From contig NZ_CP060140.1 in assembly GCF_022376295.1 (NCBI RefSeq), forward strand, positions 310,001 through 374,000: a stretch of DNA of 64,000 nucleotides. The letters are read 5' to 3'. Positions within the stretch are counted from its first letter, which is position 1. Every line of letters begins with the position of its first letter. The position numbers and the translations under genes are program-made. Source of the DNA: Nodularia sphaerocarpa UHCC 0038 (GTDB lineage Bacteria > Cyanobacteriota > Cyanobacteriia > Cyanobacteriales > Nostocaceae). Of this stretch, positions 37,222 to 45,122 are shown piece by piece. A model generated the notes under the pieces. That model was not told the DNA's origin, did no database searches, and worked only from the letters and a program-made list of their open reading frames with translations.

Positions 37222-37719
37222 TTACAGCAGGTACTTGGGCGGTGTCAACCAAAACATTTGACTCCTCCCCAGAGGTGAACCTATTTCTGGTAGTTTTATC
37301 CCGATCATACCTGCTTTTTTCAAGACTAAACTGTGTTTGACTTCTCCCCAAAGCAGAATTTCTGCCCAATTGCTTAAACAAGGTTCATGTCCTACTAAGG
37401 CAATTCGGCTGTTTTGGGCATAATTTTTGGGTTCTAGCCAGTAATTGAGCCAATGCTCAATCTGACCGTTAGGGGCAAGATCAGTTGATTCTTCAAATTG
37501 GTTACTGATTCCGCTTGCTACGAGAATTTCTGCTGTTTGGCGGGCGCGGACTAAGGGACTGGTGAGAATTACCTCAAACTGCAAACCCAGTTTTTTAATT
37601 CTCTGGGCAACTTTTTCCGTTTTTTGTCGTCCTTCTTGAGTGAGCGATCGCTCTTCATCTTTTTTGATCTCTGGTTGCTTGTCTTCAGCTATACCATGAC
37701 GAATTAAGTATAATTCCAT
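37222..37719 (-). CDS. sixA: Phosphohistidine phosphatase SixA
   Basis: A 165-residue histidine phosphatase of the SixA family. The RHG motif is at residues 7-9 (LIRHGIAED), with TSPLVRARQTAEIL and the second catalytic His in LVGHEPCLSNW. SixA removes phosphate from His of Hpt domains or phosphotransferase proteins; the targets here are unknown. No signal peptide. Encoded just upstream of gltA on the same strand. Confidence 0.88.
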   Translation of the reverse strand: MELYLIRHGIAEDKQPEIKKDEERSLTQEGRQKTEKVAQRIKKLGLQFEVILTSPLVRARQTAEILVASGISNQFEESTDLAPNGQIEHWLNYWLEPKNYAQNSRIALVGHEPCLSNWAEILLWGEVKHSLVLKKAGMIGIKLPEIGSPLGRSQMFWLTPPKYLL

Positions 37720-37897
37720 GTTTTCAGTGTTTAGTTAAAAGCACAATTCATCGGTAGGGATTTGACATTGCTCCTTCGGATCAGCATAGCCTTTAGCCTG
37801 GCGTGCAGGAAGCAAGCCAACCCCTACTGAATCAATCTTTTCTTCAGGTTCGCTCTAGCTGATTTTACTGAGGTTTTTTGTACTAAAAAGGCAAGAA

Positions 37898-39190
37898 CTA
37901 CTCAGACTGAATCGGGTTGTCTTTAGGATTGACTAACTTTAGGAGCTTTTGCTTGATTTGAGAATCATAGACTTCCCATTTGATTTTTGCATAAGCGGCA
38001 TTTTCGTTACTACCAGACAAGAAACCCATCGGAATTTCAAAACCGCCTGCGCCTGTACGTCCACCACCAAAAAATCGCCCTGTGCTATCTTGTCCAAAGG
38101 CTTCTTTGATAAACTCATCTGGGTCAAGGGTGAGTTTAGCGGTTCTGAGGGAGCCAATGACTACTTCTACCTCGTCTTCGTCGTGAACAATGCCAAAAAC
38201 TACTGCGGTGTGAACGTTTTCTTCCGTTACCAGAAAATCGGCTGCTTGGGGAATCGCATCCCGGTCTTCGTAGCGCAGATAACCAACGCCAGCAATGGAA
38301 AAGTTATTCTGGACGATGCGGTTTTTGAGCGATCGCTCGATCACATCCATTACCCGCTTGGAACGATTTGCCTGTAAAATGGCATTCAGCAGTTGAGCAT
38401 CATAAAATCGGCTCAAATATGCAGCTGCCATGAAATCTTCTTCTTGGGCTTGCATCAACCGATTGGTATCTGACCGCAACCCATGCATTAAAGCCGTAGC
38501 ACATTTGACGTGTTGGCTGATGCTGCTATCTAAGGCCAGTAAACCCGATTGCAGATACTGGGTGAAAATTGTTGAGGTGGCTCGCACATCAGGACGAACG
38601 TCAACAAATTCTGACTTATGTTCCGCTTGTAAGGTATGATGGTCAATGACGGCAATTATGGGGATTCCCGCCTGCTGCACGGCTGTCATTAATTGACTTG
38701 TAGTTCCCTGGTTGTCAATTAAGATGCAGCCTTGGTAAGATGACAAGTCTTTACTTTTGAGGACTTGCGATGTCCAGCGCTGGGCGGGTAGTCCAGTCAG
38801 CTTCACTAAGGCAATATTTTCTTGATGACTCAGCGTCCCTGCATAAATAATTTCGCATTTAATATCATATTGCTGCACAATTAACTGATAAGTCCAAGCG
38901 CAAGACAGCGCATCAGGATCGGGAAAATCTTGGAGAATTACCAGATGTCGCTCATGTCGGTGTGCTAAGAGAATCTTTTGCAGTTCTTCAGATTTCTGAA
39001 AAGCCACGGAGTTTCCCCGTTGACCATATTTACCATTTTTTCCGCCGCCATTTGATGATGGCAAGGATGGACTAGTGAGTGAAGCTTCCACTACTTCTTG
39101 GTCTAAGTCAGCATCATCTGGGCTAGGTTCTGTGGTTAATAAAAAATTTTCTGATTGCTTGAAGGAAGAATTCAATTGCATAGGGGACAT
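37898..39190 (-). CDS. DHH-family phosphoesterase, NrnA-like
   Basis: A 430-residue protein with a disordered N-terminus of about 75 residues, then a DHH domain: DFPDPDALSCAW, ILIDNQGT, and the DHH motif in AVIDHHTLQAEH. The DHHA1-type C-terminal domain has GRFFGGGRTGAGGFEIP. The family includes nanoRNases/pAp phosphatases. The first motif has DPDA where NrnA has the D-x-D metal pair (DPDA fits), so it is likely active on short oligonucleotides or pAp. Two Met starts are possible (39190 and 39181). Confidence 0.85.
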   Translation of the reverse strand: MSPMQLNSSFKQSENFLLTTEPSPDDADLDQEVVEASLTSPSLPSSNGGGKNGKYGQRGNSVAFQKSEELQKILLAHRHERHLVILQDFPDPDALSCAWTYQLIVQQYDIKCEIIYAGTLSHQENIALVKLTGLPAQRWTSQVLKSKDLSSYQGCILIDNQGTTSQLMTAVQQAGIPIIAVIDHHTLQAEHKSEFVDVRPDVRATSTIFTQYLQSGLLALDSSISQHVKCATALMHGLRSDTNRLMQAQEEDFMAAAYLSRFYDAQLLNAILQANRSKRVMDVIERSLKNRIVQNNFSIAGVGYLRYEDRDAIPQAADFLVTEENVHTAVVFGIVHDEDEVEVVIGSLRTAKLTLDPDEFIKEAFGQDSTGRFFGGGRTGAGGFEIPMGFLSGSNENAAYAKIKWEVYDSQIKQKLLKLVNPKDNPIQSE

Positions 39191-39741
39191 CTTGATAAGT
39201 GCGAGCCTCCATTGATTTGTTCATTATTAATACAGCCAACACTGAACTTATTTAGAGACATATTCTGATCTTCGCAAAAATATCGGGTTGTTGGCATACT
39301 GATATCGGGCTATTTTCTTTCAATCAAATTAGTTAGCAATCTGCTATAATCCACCAATTGCCCCTGGAAGGTGAAGACAAAGATTTCTGCTTTCAAATAT
39401 GTCTTTTAACTAAAGTTGATTGGTATTTTTAACCACAAGACGGGTTTTTGAGCATATTCCTGATTTTGCAAGAATATTTCCGACGGACTTAGTTATTTTA
39501 CAATATTGTGAGCTAAGATAAAAGGCTTGTATATCGTTTGTTTGAATAATTTGCCATAATGCTCTACCAGAGACCGCCAAACATCGCGGATGATCTGTAG
39601 GGTAAATTCATGAAAGCCAAAGATTTGCTTTCATGATCAACATCACCTCTGGCTCATACAGGGCTATTTGAACAAGCGCAAAAATATTACACCTATTATA
39701 GGTGATGATTCCTTTGGCTTTTCATAATTATGTCTTTAGCG
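39191..39741. other. Intergenic region with hairpins
   Basis: No gene. A CATGAAAGC/GCTTTCATG hairpin lies at 39609-39635. A CACCTAT palindrome at 39690-39704 ends the HNH gene (separate entry). The remainder is the upstream region of the DHH phosphoesterase gene. Confidence 0.45.
39682..39704 (-). terminator. Probable terminator of the HNH gene
   Basis: On the minus strand a CACCTATAATAGGTG palindrome (39690-39704) is followed within four bases by ATTTTT. It lies 37 bp past the HNH stop codon. The stem is short, so confidence is moderate. Confidence 0.5.
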
Positions 39742-40239
39742 TCAAAGACCAATCACATATTTTTGCCAATCGTTATGCAGTCCACTCTTGAGATGTTTGC
39801 TCACCTCAAAATAAAGGCTACTATAGGGTTGGCGTGGAGGATGACGCAAAGGCATATGGGCTTCGTAGGGTGTACGATTTCCTTTTTTGACATTGCAACG
39901 GACGCAAGCCGTCACGATGTTTTCCCAGGTATCACCCCCTCGGCGCGATCGCGGGATAACATGGTCTAATGTCAACTCATCCCCGGTATAACCGCAGTAT
40001 TGACAAGAGTGACTGTCACGGTGCAAGATATTTCGGCGAGTGAGAGGAATTTCTTTGTACGGTACGCGCACATAATGTCGCAACCGAATTACAGTCGGTA
40101 ACGGAAAATCTGAATAGAGAAATTTACCGTTATGCTCAATACGTTCTGCTTTGCCTTTAATCAGCAGAATCGCAGCCCGCCGCCAACTGGTGATGTTGAG
40201 CGGTTCGTAAGACGCGTTTAGGACTAAAACCTTCCCCAT
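39742..40239 (-). CDS. HNH endonuclease
   Basis: A 165-residue protein common in cyanobacteria. The N-terminal half (GKVLVLNASYEPLNITSWRRA) is family-specific. The C-terminal HNH motif has CQYCG, LTLDHVIPRSRGG-like LDHVIPRSRRGGDTWENIVTACVRCN, with paired CxxC zinc-binding sites. It is not beside a restriction methylase or phage genes, so it is probably a host gene with an unknown DNA-repair or recombination role rather than a homing enzyme. Confidence 0.88.
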   Translation of the reverse strand: MGKVLVLNASYEPLNITSWRRAAILLIKGKAERIEHNGKFLYSDFPLPTVIRLRHYVRVPYKEIPLTRRNILHRDSHSCQYCGYTGDELTLDHVIPRSRRGGDTWENIVTACVRCNVKKGNRTPYEAHMPLRHPPRQPYSSLYFEVSKHLKSGLHNDWQKYVIGL

Positions 40240-40392
40240 TGGTTAGCGCTCGAGGTATTAGTTTTACATATATTAACACGAATCTAACCTTCTGGGGAGA
40301 TGAGAAGAATTTATACTTTCGTAATATTTTGCTGACAGAAGGTCAGGATTGTTCTGGAAAAATCAATCTTCTCCTGCTGATTTTTTTCAGCT
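40240..40392. other. Upstream region of the HNH gene
   Basis: Short AT-rich spacer before the duplicated module; nothing further recognised. Confidence 0.3.
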
Positions 40393-40520
40393 AAAACGGC
40401 AATAAAAGAGTATTTGGGAGTTGACGTTTGATAAAAATTTTGTTATCATAAAATTGATAAGGAAGAACTATCTTGGCAGATACTTGAGTTAAGTGGACTC
40501 ATGGCAAGATATTTAACATT
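40393..40520 (+). repeat. 128-bp direct repeat with promoter, copy 1
   Basis: Identical to 40582-40709, the copies being separated by 61 bp. Each copy contains a sigma70-type promoter and downstream complementary blocks (ATCTTG...CAAGAT outer pair, TGAGT...ACTCA inner pair) that could fold as a stem-loop in a transcript. There is no open reading frame in it. Confidence 0.85.
40421..40449 (+). promoter_or_regulatory. Predicted sigma70 promoter in repeat copy 1
   Basis: TTGACG (40421-40426), 17-bp spacer, TATCAT (40444-40449). Predicted start of transcription near 40456, inside the repeat. Confidence 0.6.
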
Positions 40521-40581
40521 AATCAGCAATGCACAAATTGATATTGGCATTGTTAAACAGCGAAATATTTTCAATTGAGTC

Positions 40582-40709
40582 AAAACGGCAATAAAAGAGT
40601 ATTTGGGAGTTGACGTTTGATAAAAATTTTGTTATCATAAAATTGATAAGGAAGAACTATCTTGGCAGATACTTGAGTTAAGTGGACTCATGGCAAGATA
40701 TTTAACATT
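40582..40709 (+). repeat. 128-bp direct repeat with promoter, copy 2
   Basis: Second identical copy of the module at 40393-40520. It ends about 200 bp before the alanine racemase gene. Confidence 0.85.
40610..40638 (+). promoter_or_regulatory. Predicted sigma70 promoter in repeat copy 2
   Basis: TTGACG (40610-40615), 17-bp spacer, TATCAT (40633-40638). It could drive a small RNA or contribute to the alr leader. Confidence 0.6.
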
Positions 40710-40905
40710 GATGAGGTAAGGGTTGAGCATTGCTGAACTTCTACTAGTTGTGAAAACCCGTAACTTAACACTCACCACCATCTTGTATAAACGCCCGGAT
40801 CAAAGGTAAACTTTGCTGATTAAATTGATATGGCTTTGAGGCTGGGAAACCAGAATAATTAAATAATCGGGAAGTTTTGCAGTGGTGTGATAGGAGTGAA
40901 GTGCA

Positions 40906-42093
40906 ATGTTAAGTCGTAACCAAACCCCTAGTTTTGCTGATAATCAGGAGCGTGATACCTATGCTTGGTTCTCGCAACGCGCTTGGGTAGAAATTGATTT
41001 AGGGGCGTTATCGCACAATGTCCAGCAATTAGTTAGATTTTTATCGCCAAGTACGCAGTTAATGGCAGTGGTTAAAGCTGATGCCTATGGACATGGAGCA
41101 GTCACAGTTGCTCAAACAGCAGTACAATCGGGAGCGGGTTGGCTGGGAGTCGCTACAGTTCCAGAGGGAATTCAATTACGGGAAGCTGGAATAAAAGCCC
41201 CCATTTTGATTTTAGGTGCAACCTACACGCCAGAGCAAATTCAGGCGATCGCTCACTGGAAACTCCAGCCAACTCTGTGTGGTCCGAAACAAGCGCTGAT
41301 TTTTTCCAACATTTTAGAAACCATCAATGATGGTTCTCCTCTACCCGTACACATTAAATTAGACACGGGAATGTCTCGGTTGGGAACGAACTGGGAAAAA
41401 GCTGTGGAGTTTGTACAGTTAGTTCAGAATTTACCTCATCTTCAGATTGCCAGCATTTATTCCCACTTGGCAACAGCAGATCATCTTGAACCCAGCCTCA
41501 TGCAAGAACAGCATAAACGATTTGAGCAGGCGATCGCTCAAGTCAAAAGCATGGGAATCAATCCACCTTGCTTGCATTTAGCCAACTCAGCCGCCACTCT
41601 CACCAATCGCGCCTTACATTACGACATTGTACGCGCCGGTTTAGCTATTTACGGACTCTATCCAGCCACTCATTTACAAAATGCGATTGACCTCAAGCCT
41701 GTTTTGCAACTGAAGGCGCGAGTGACTCACGTTAAAACAATTGCTGCTGGTACTGGGGTGAGTTACGGTCAACAATTTATTGCACCCCAAGAAATGCGCC
41801 TAGCTGTGGTTGGTATCGGTTACGCTGATGGCGTTCCGCGTAATCTTTCCCAGAAAATGCAAGTTTTAATTCGCGGTCAGCGCGTGCCACAAATTGGCAC
41901 AATTACAATGGATCAGTTAATGCTCGATGTCAGTGCTATTCCAGATTTACAAGAAGGGGAAGTAGTCACCCTACTAGGCGAACAAGGTACAGAACAAATA
42001 TCAGCTAACGATTGGGCAGAAAAATTAAATACTATTTCTTGGGAAATTCTCTGCGGGTTCAAGCATCGTTTGCCTCGTGTGGCGGTAATGTAG
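40906..42093 (+). CDS. alr: Alanine racemase
   Basis: PLP enzyme supplying D-alanine for peptidoglycan. The PLP lysine is in MAVVKADAYGHGA (Lys57); the second catalytic base is Tyr in GTGVSYGQQF. Other motifs are IHIKLDTGMSRLG-like HIKLDTGMSRLG, YSHLATAD and GYADGVPR. 395 residues, usual length with a short N-terminal extension. The long upstream region carries a duplicated promoter-bearing module. tRNA-Leu follows 79 bp downstream on the same strand. Confidence 0.95.
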   Translation: MLSRNQTPSFADNQERDTYAWFSQRAWVEIDLGALSHNVQQLVRFLSPSTQLMAVVKADAYGHGAVTVAQTAVQSGAGWLGVATVPEGIQLREAGIKAPILILGATYTPEQIQAIAHWKLQPTLCGPKQALIFSNILETINDGSPLPVHIKLDTGMSRLGTNWEKAVEFVQLVQNLPHLQIASIYSHLATADHLEPSLMQEQHKRFEQAIAQVKSMGINPPCLHLANSAATLTNRALHYDIVRAGLAIYGLYPATHLQNAIDLKPVLQLKARVTHVKTIAAGTGVSYGQQFIAPQEMRLAVVGIGYADGVPRNLSQKMQVLIRGQRVPQIGTITMDQLMLDVSAIPDLQEGEVVTLLGEQGTEQISANDWAEKLNTISWEILCGFKHRLPRVAVM

Positions 42094-42172
42094 GTGAATT
42101 GAGGATGGGGAAAAATAATTTTCTCTTTCCTCTTCCCATCACAGATTATCTGTGCTACTATTGAAAACTGAT

Positions 42173-42254
42173 GCGGATGTGGCGAAATTGGCAGACGCGC
42201 TAGATTTAGGTTCTAGTTCCGAAAGGAGTGAAGGTTCAAGTCCTTTCATCCGCA
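42173..42254 (+). tRNA. tRNA-Leu (UAG)
   Basis: An 82-base class II tRNA. The acceptor is GCGGATG/CATCCGC with discriminator A; anticodon stem CTAGA/TCTAG around loop TTTAGGT gives anticodon TAG. A long variable arm (TTCCGAAAGGAG region) and T loop TTCAAGT are present. CCA is not encoded. Confidence 0.95.
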
Positions 42255-42935
42255 TTTTTAAAATTTGTGATTAACTCTCAGTCAGCAATGGCTGATTCCT
42301 GTACAGTTGGCGAATCGCTGCTGTCAAAGATAATTAATGGATTTCCTGAGATTGGACAATCCACAAAATTTGAGTAGGCTCGACAATTTTTCAAACTCAC
42401 CTCATTATCAGCCTACCTTGATTCTTAGCTGCGGCGATCGCTCCTGGATTAGCAGTAAATACCTGAATTTCTGGCACTGTCACATAATTACCATCATCAG
42501 TAATAATGTGGTGGCGTTGCTTGTTCGCCATCAGTTCAGTTGAAATATATTTGATATATTTATCTAAATTTTCGTTAATTTTAGTAAATCAATTATCGAA
42601 GATTCGCCTAATTCCTTAAAATTAAGTGTAAATACAGAGAAAAGCTCAGTTGAATTTTGTTAATTTAGCAGAGTTATTTCCATGACTATCACTGAAAAGT
42701 ACGCGGCTTGATTTTATCTTGATATATCTAGACATCCCAGGATAAATCAGTAAAATTACGTGAGCTTACTAATTCGGCAGATTTGATCATCGAAAAAACC
42801 CTGTTTTCATCAAGTTTAACCATAAATACCATCGTGAAACTTTTGTATTTGATACTACAAAAAGCTATAAATTAAAATTAATTGCGAACTGTAGCGCAGC
42901 TACTGTATAAATTTAGCTGAAGAAGTAAAAGTAAA
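42255..42935. other. Long leader region of the chemotaxis locus
   Basis: About 680 bp, AT-rich, without a supported gene. The small frame at 42337-42543 has no ribosome-binding site or family. Such long leaders are common before hormogonium or motility operons; no sigma-factor motif could be assigned. Confidence 0.4.
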
Positions 42936-44003
42936 ATGAGTACGACTCCTCTAACTGGTTACTGGTTACCGCAGAAAATACATCCCTTGTCTCTATTAGC
43001 GCAACTGACTAGCCGCCATGCTACGGGTTGCATACGCGTATTTACTCAAACCGCTTCTTGGTCAATTCATATAGAGGATGGTAAACTGACTTACGCCTCT
43101 TATTCCGATAGCCTGTTTGAACGTCTTGATCATCAGTTACAGCGCTTAAATCAAGAAATTTCAACTCTTGACAGCGCCACTCGCGTACAAATGCGGCTGA
43201 TGTTTGAACCAAAAAATGAACATCAGTCTATTTCTTATCCAGACTATCAAGCAATTTGTTGGTTGGTAAATCGGGAACATATCACCCCTACCCAAGCGGA
43301 AACTCTGATATCTGAATTGGCGAAAGAAGTTCTGGAAACATTTCTGGTTTTAAAAGAAGGGAATTATGAATTTTCTTTGGAGAGTTCCTGGGATGAATTA
43401 CCCAAATTCTGTCATTTAGACTTACGGTTACTAGTGGAACACTGTCAAAAGCAGTTACGAAATCGGCAAAATATCCAGTCACCAGTTAACACGAGTCAGG
43501 TTTCCCCTGTTTTAGCTTCCACAAAGTCGCCTCCAACTCAGTTCCAATTTTCCCAAGGTGAATCATTTTCTCAACCAAACAACTTTGAGACTGATGAAAG
43601 CAGGAATGAAAAAAAATCTCCGCCATCTGTCAAAAAAAAGCTATATACAATAGCCTGTATTGATGATAGTCCAACAGTGCTAAATTCTATTAAACTTTTT
43701 TTAGATGGCAATACATTTTCCGTGGTAACAATCAATGATCCTGTCAAGGCGTTAATGCAAATTCTCCGCAGTAAACCAGACCTGATTTTGTTAGATGTGG
43801 AAATGCCCAATTTAGATGGCTATGAATTGTGTTCTTTATTAAGAAGACATTCAGCTTTGAAGAATATCCCCATTATTATGGTGACAGGAAAAACCGGATT
43901 TATTGACAAAGCCAAAGCCAAAATGGTCAGGTCGTCAGGTTATTTGACTAAGCCTTTTACACAACCGGAACTATTGAAAATGGTGTTTAAATACCTTGAT
44001 TAA
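42936..44003 (+). CDS. PATAN-domain response regulator (PatA/PixG type)
   Basis: A 355-residue protein opening the chemotaxis-like locus. Residues about 10-170 are a PATAN (DUF4388-like) domain: PLSLLAQLTSRHATGCIRVF and SIHIEDGKLTYAS, as in PatA and PixG. After a polar linker, residues about 235-355 form a receiver with IACIDDSPTV, phospho-acceptor Asp in LILLDVEMPN and Lys in YLTKPF. Such proteins are outputs of CheA-type kinases in phototaxis and hormogonium motility and bind type IV pilus motor partners. Neighbouring cheY-, cheW-, mcp- and cheA-like genes follow in order. Confidence 0.9.
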   Translation: MSTTPLTGYWLPQKIHPLSLLAQLTSRHATGCIRVFTQTASWSIHIEDGKLTYASYSDSLFERLDHQLQRLNQEISTLDSATRVQMRLMFEPKNEHQSISYPDYQAICWLVNREHITPTQAETLISELAKEVLETFLVLKEGNYEFSLESSWDELPKFCHLDLRLLVEHCQKQLRNRQNIQSPVNTSQVSPVLASTKSPPTQFQFSQGESFSQPNNFETDESRNEKKSPPSVKKKLYTIACIDDSPTVLNSIKLFLDGNTFSVVTINDPVKALMQILRSKPDLILLDVEMPNLDGYELCSLLRRHSALKNIPIIMVTGKTGFIDKAKAKMVRSSGYLTKPFTQPELLKMVFKYLD

Positions 44004-44071
44004 TAAAGTCAATTTCAGCAGTAGAAATTAGTTTTAGTAATTTACAATTTATTTTTTCAGGCAATTTCAGG

Positions 44072-44449
44072 ATGAGTATTACCTTGGTTGGCAAAATTTT
44101 GATTGTAGAAGATTCACCCAGTGAATTAGAATTGATGAGCTATTATCTCCAAGATAGTGGTTATAACGTCATTAAGTCTGGTAGTGCAAAGGAGGCTTTA
44201 GAAAAAGTTTTATCAGAACAGCCAGATGTAATTGTGACTGATGTAGTAATGCCGGAAATGAGTGGATTTGAGTTGTGCCGTTTCCTCAAAAAAAATCCGC
44301 TAACTCAAAAAGTACCAATAGTTATTTGCAGTTCCAAAAATCAAGACATTGACAGATTATGGGCAATGAAACAAGGTGCAGATGTCTATTTAACTAAGCC
44401 ATATACACGGGAACAGCTATTGCGTGCTATTAAATCAGTAGTGCTTTAA
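44072..44449 (+). CDS. CheY-like response regulator
   Basis: A 125-residue single receiver domain. The acidic pair is in ILIVEDSPSE, the phospho-acceptor Asp in VIVTDVVMPEMSG and the conserved Lys in YLTKPYT. It lies second in the locus (PixH/HmpB position), 4 bp before the CheW gene, so translation is probably coupled. It would receive phosphate from the CheA protein encoded at 47528-50428. Confidence 0.92.
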   Translation: MSITLVGKILIVEDSPSELELMSYYLQDSGYNVIKSGSAKEALEKVLSEQPDVIVTDVVMPEMSGFELCRFLKKNPLTQKVPIVICSSKNQDIDRLWAMKQGADVYLTKPYTREQLLRAIKSVVL

Positions 44450-44453
44450 ACCT

Positions 44454-44951
44454 ATGAATAAGTCTAGAATTATAGTCGATCAAGAACTAAGTCAAAATAA
44501 TTTGGTAAATAGCTATCTCAAATTTAATTTAAATCAACAAACTACTGCTATTGTATCCATGAATTACACGCAAGAAGCAGTTATTTTACCAGTTGAATCT
44601 GTCACTCCCATGCCAAATATGCTGCCTTGTATACTAGGATTAATGAATTGGCGGAGTCGAATAATTTGGGCAATTGATCTGCCAAGAATGCTGAATTTAG
44701 AATTTTTAGAAGGTAGATTAAGACAGTATAATATTATCGTGATTAAAGTGGAATCACTGGTTTTAGGCTTGATTGTCCACGAGATTAAAGGTATAACTAA
44801 ATTCATGTCTGATGATATTGAGTCTCCCGTGGGACAAGTTGCATCTAGTTTAGTGCCTTATTTAAGCGGGTGTATTGTCCAAGATGAGGAAACGTTGCTA
44901 GTTTTAGATGCACAATCTCTGGCACATTCTCCGATTTTCCGCAGTCAGTAG
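44454..44951 (+). CDS. CheW-like adaptor
   Basis: A 165-residue CheW-domain protein that links receptor and kinase. Beta-rich, with segments VILPVESVTPMPNMLPCILGLMNW (matching the V.P...V.G..N.R region), GLIVHEIKGI and a C-terminal LVLDAQSLA. It is third in the locus, after the CheY-like gene (4-bp gap) and before the chemoreceptor gene (171 bp). Confidence 0.88.
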   Translation: MNKSRIIVDQELSQNNLVNSYLKFNLNQQTTAIVSMNYTQEAVILPVESVTPMPNMLPCILGLMNWRSRIIWAIDLPRMLNLEFLEGRLRQYNIIVIKVESLVLGLIVHEIKGITKFMSDDIESPVGQVASSLVPYLSGCIVQDEETLLVLDAQSLAHSPIFRSQ

Positions 44952-44978
44952 ATGGTGCTAAAAATCAGATTGTTAGTA

Positions 44979-45108
44979 TAGAATTTCCTAGTCTAGTGAG
45001 AGAAGGATTAATCTGTATTTATCTGTGTTCATCTGTGTTAATCTGTGGTCGAATAATTCTTGTAGTACGTATTGAAGTAGGAATCTCTATATTATTATTT
45101 ACCTATGT
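44979..45108. repeat. Dispersed repeat family C, copy 2
   Basis: Same order of blocks as 23899-24034: TTTCCTAGTCT, tandem ATCTGTG pieces, TCTTGTAGTAC and an AT-rich tail. It fills the spacer before the chemoreceptor gene. Confidence 0.65.
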
Positions 45109-45122
45109 AATAAAATTACAGT

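Noticed and set aside
42337..42543. 68-residue + strand frame between tRNA-Leu and the chemotaxis locus
   Set aside because: Low-complexity composition, no ribosome-binding site or known family.
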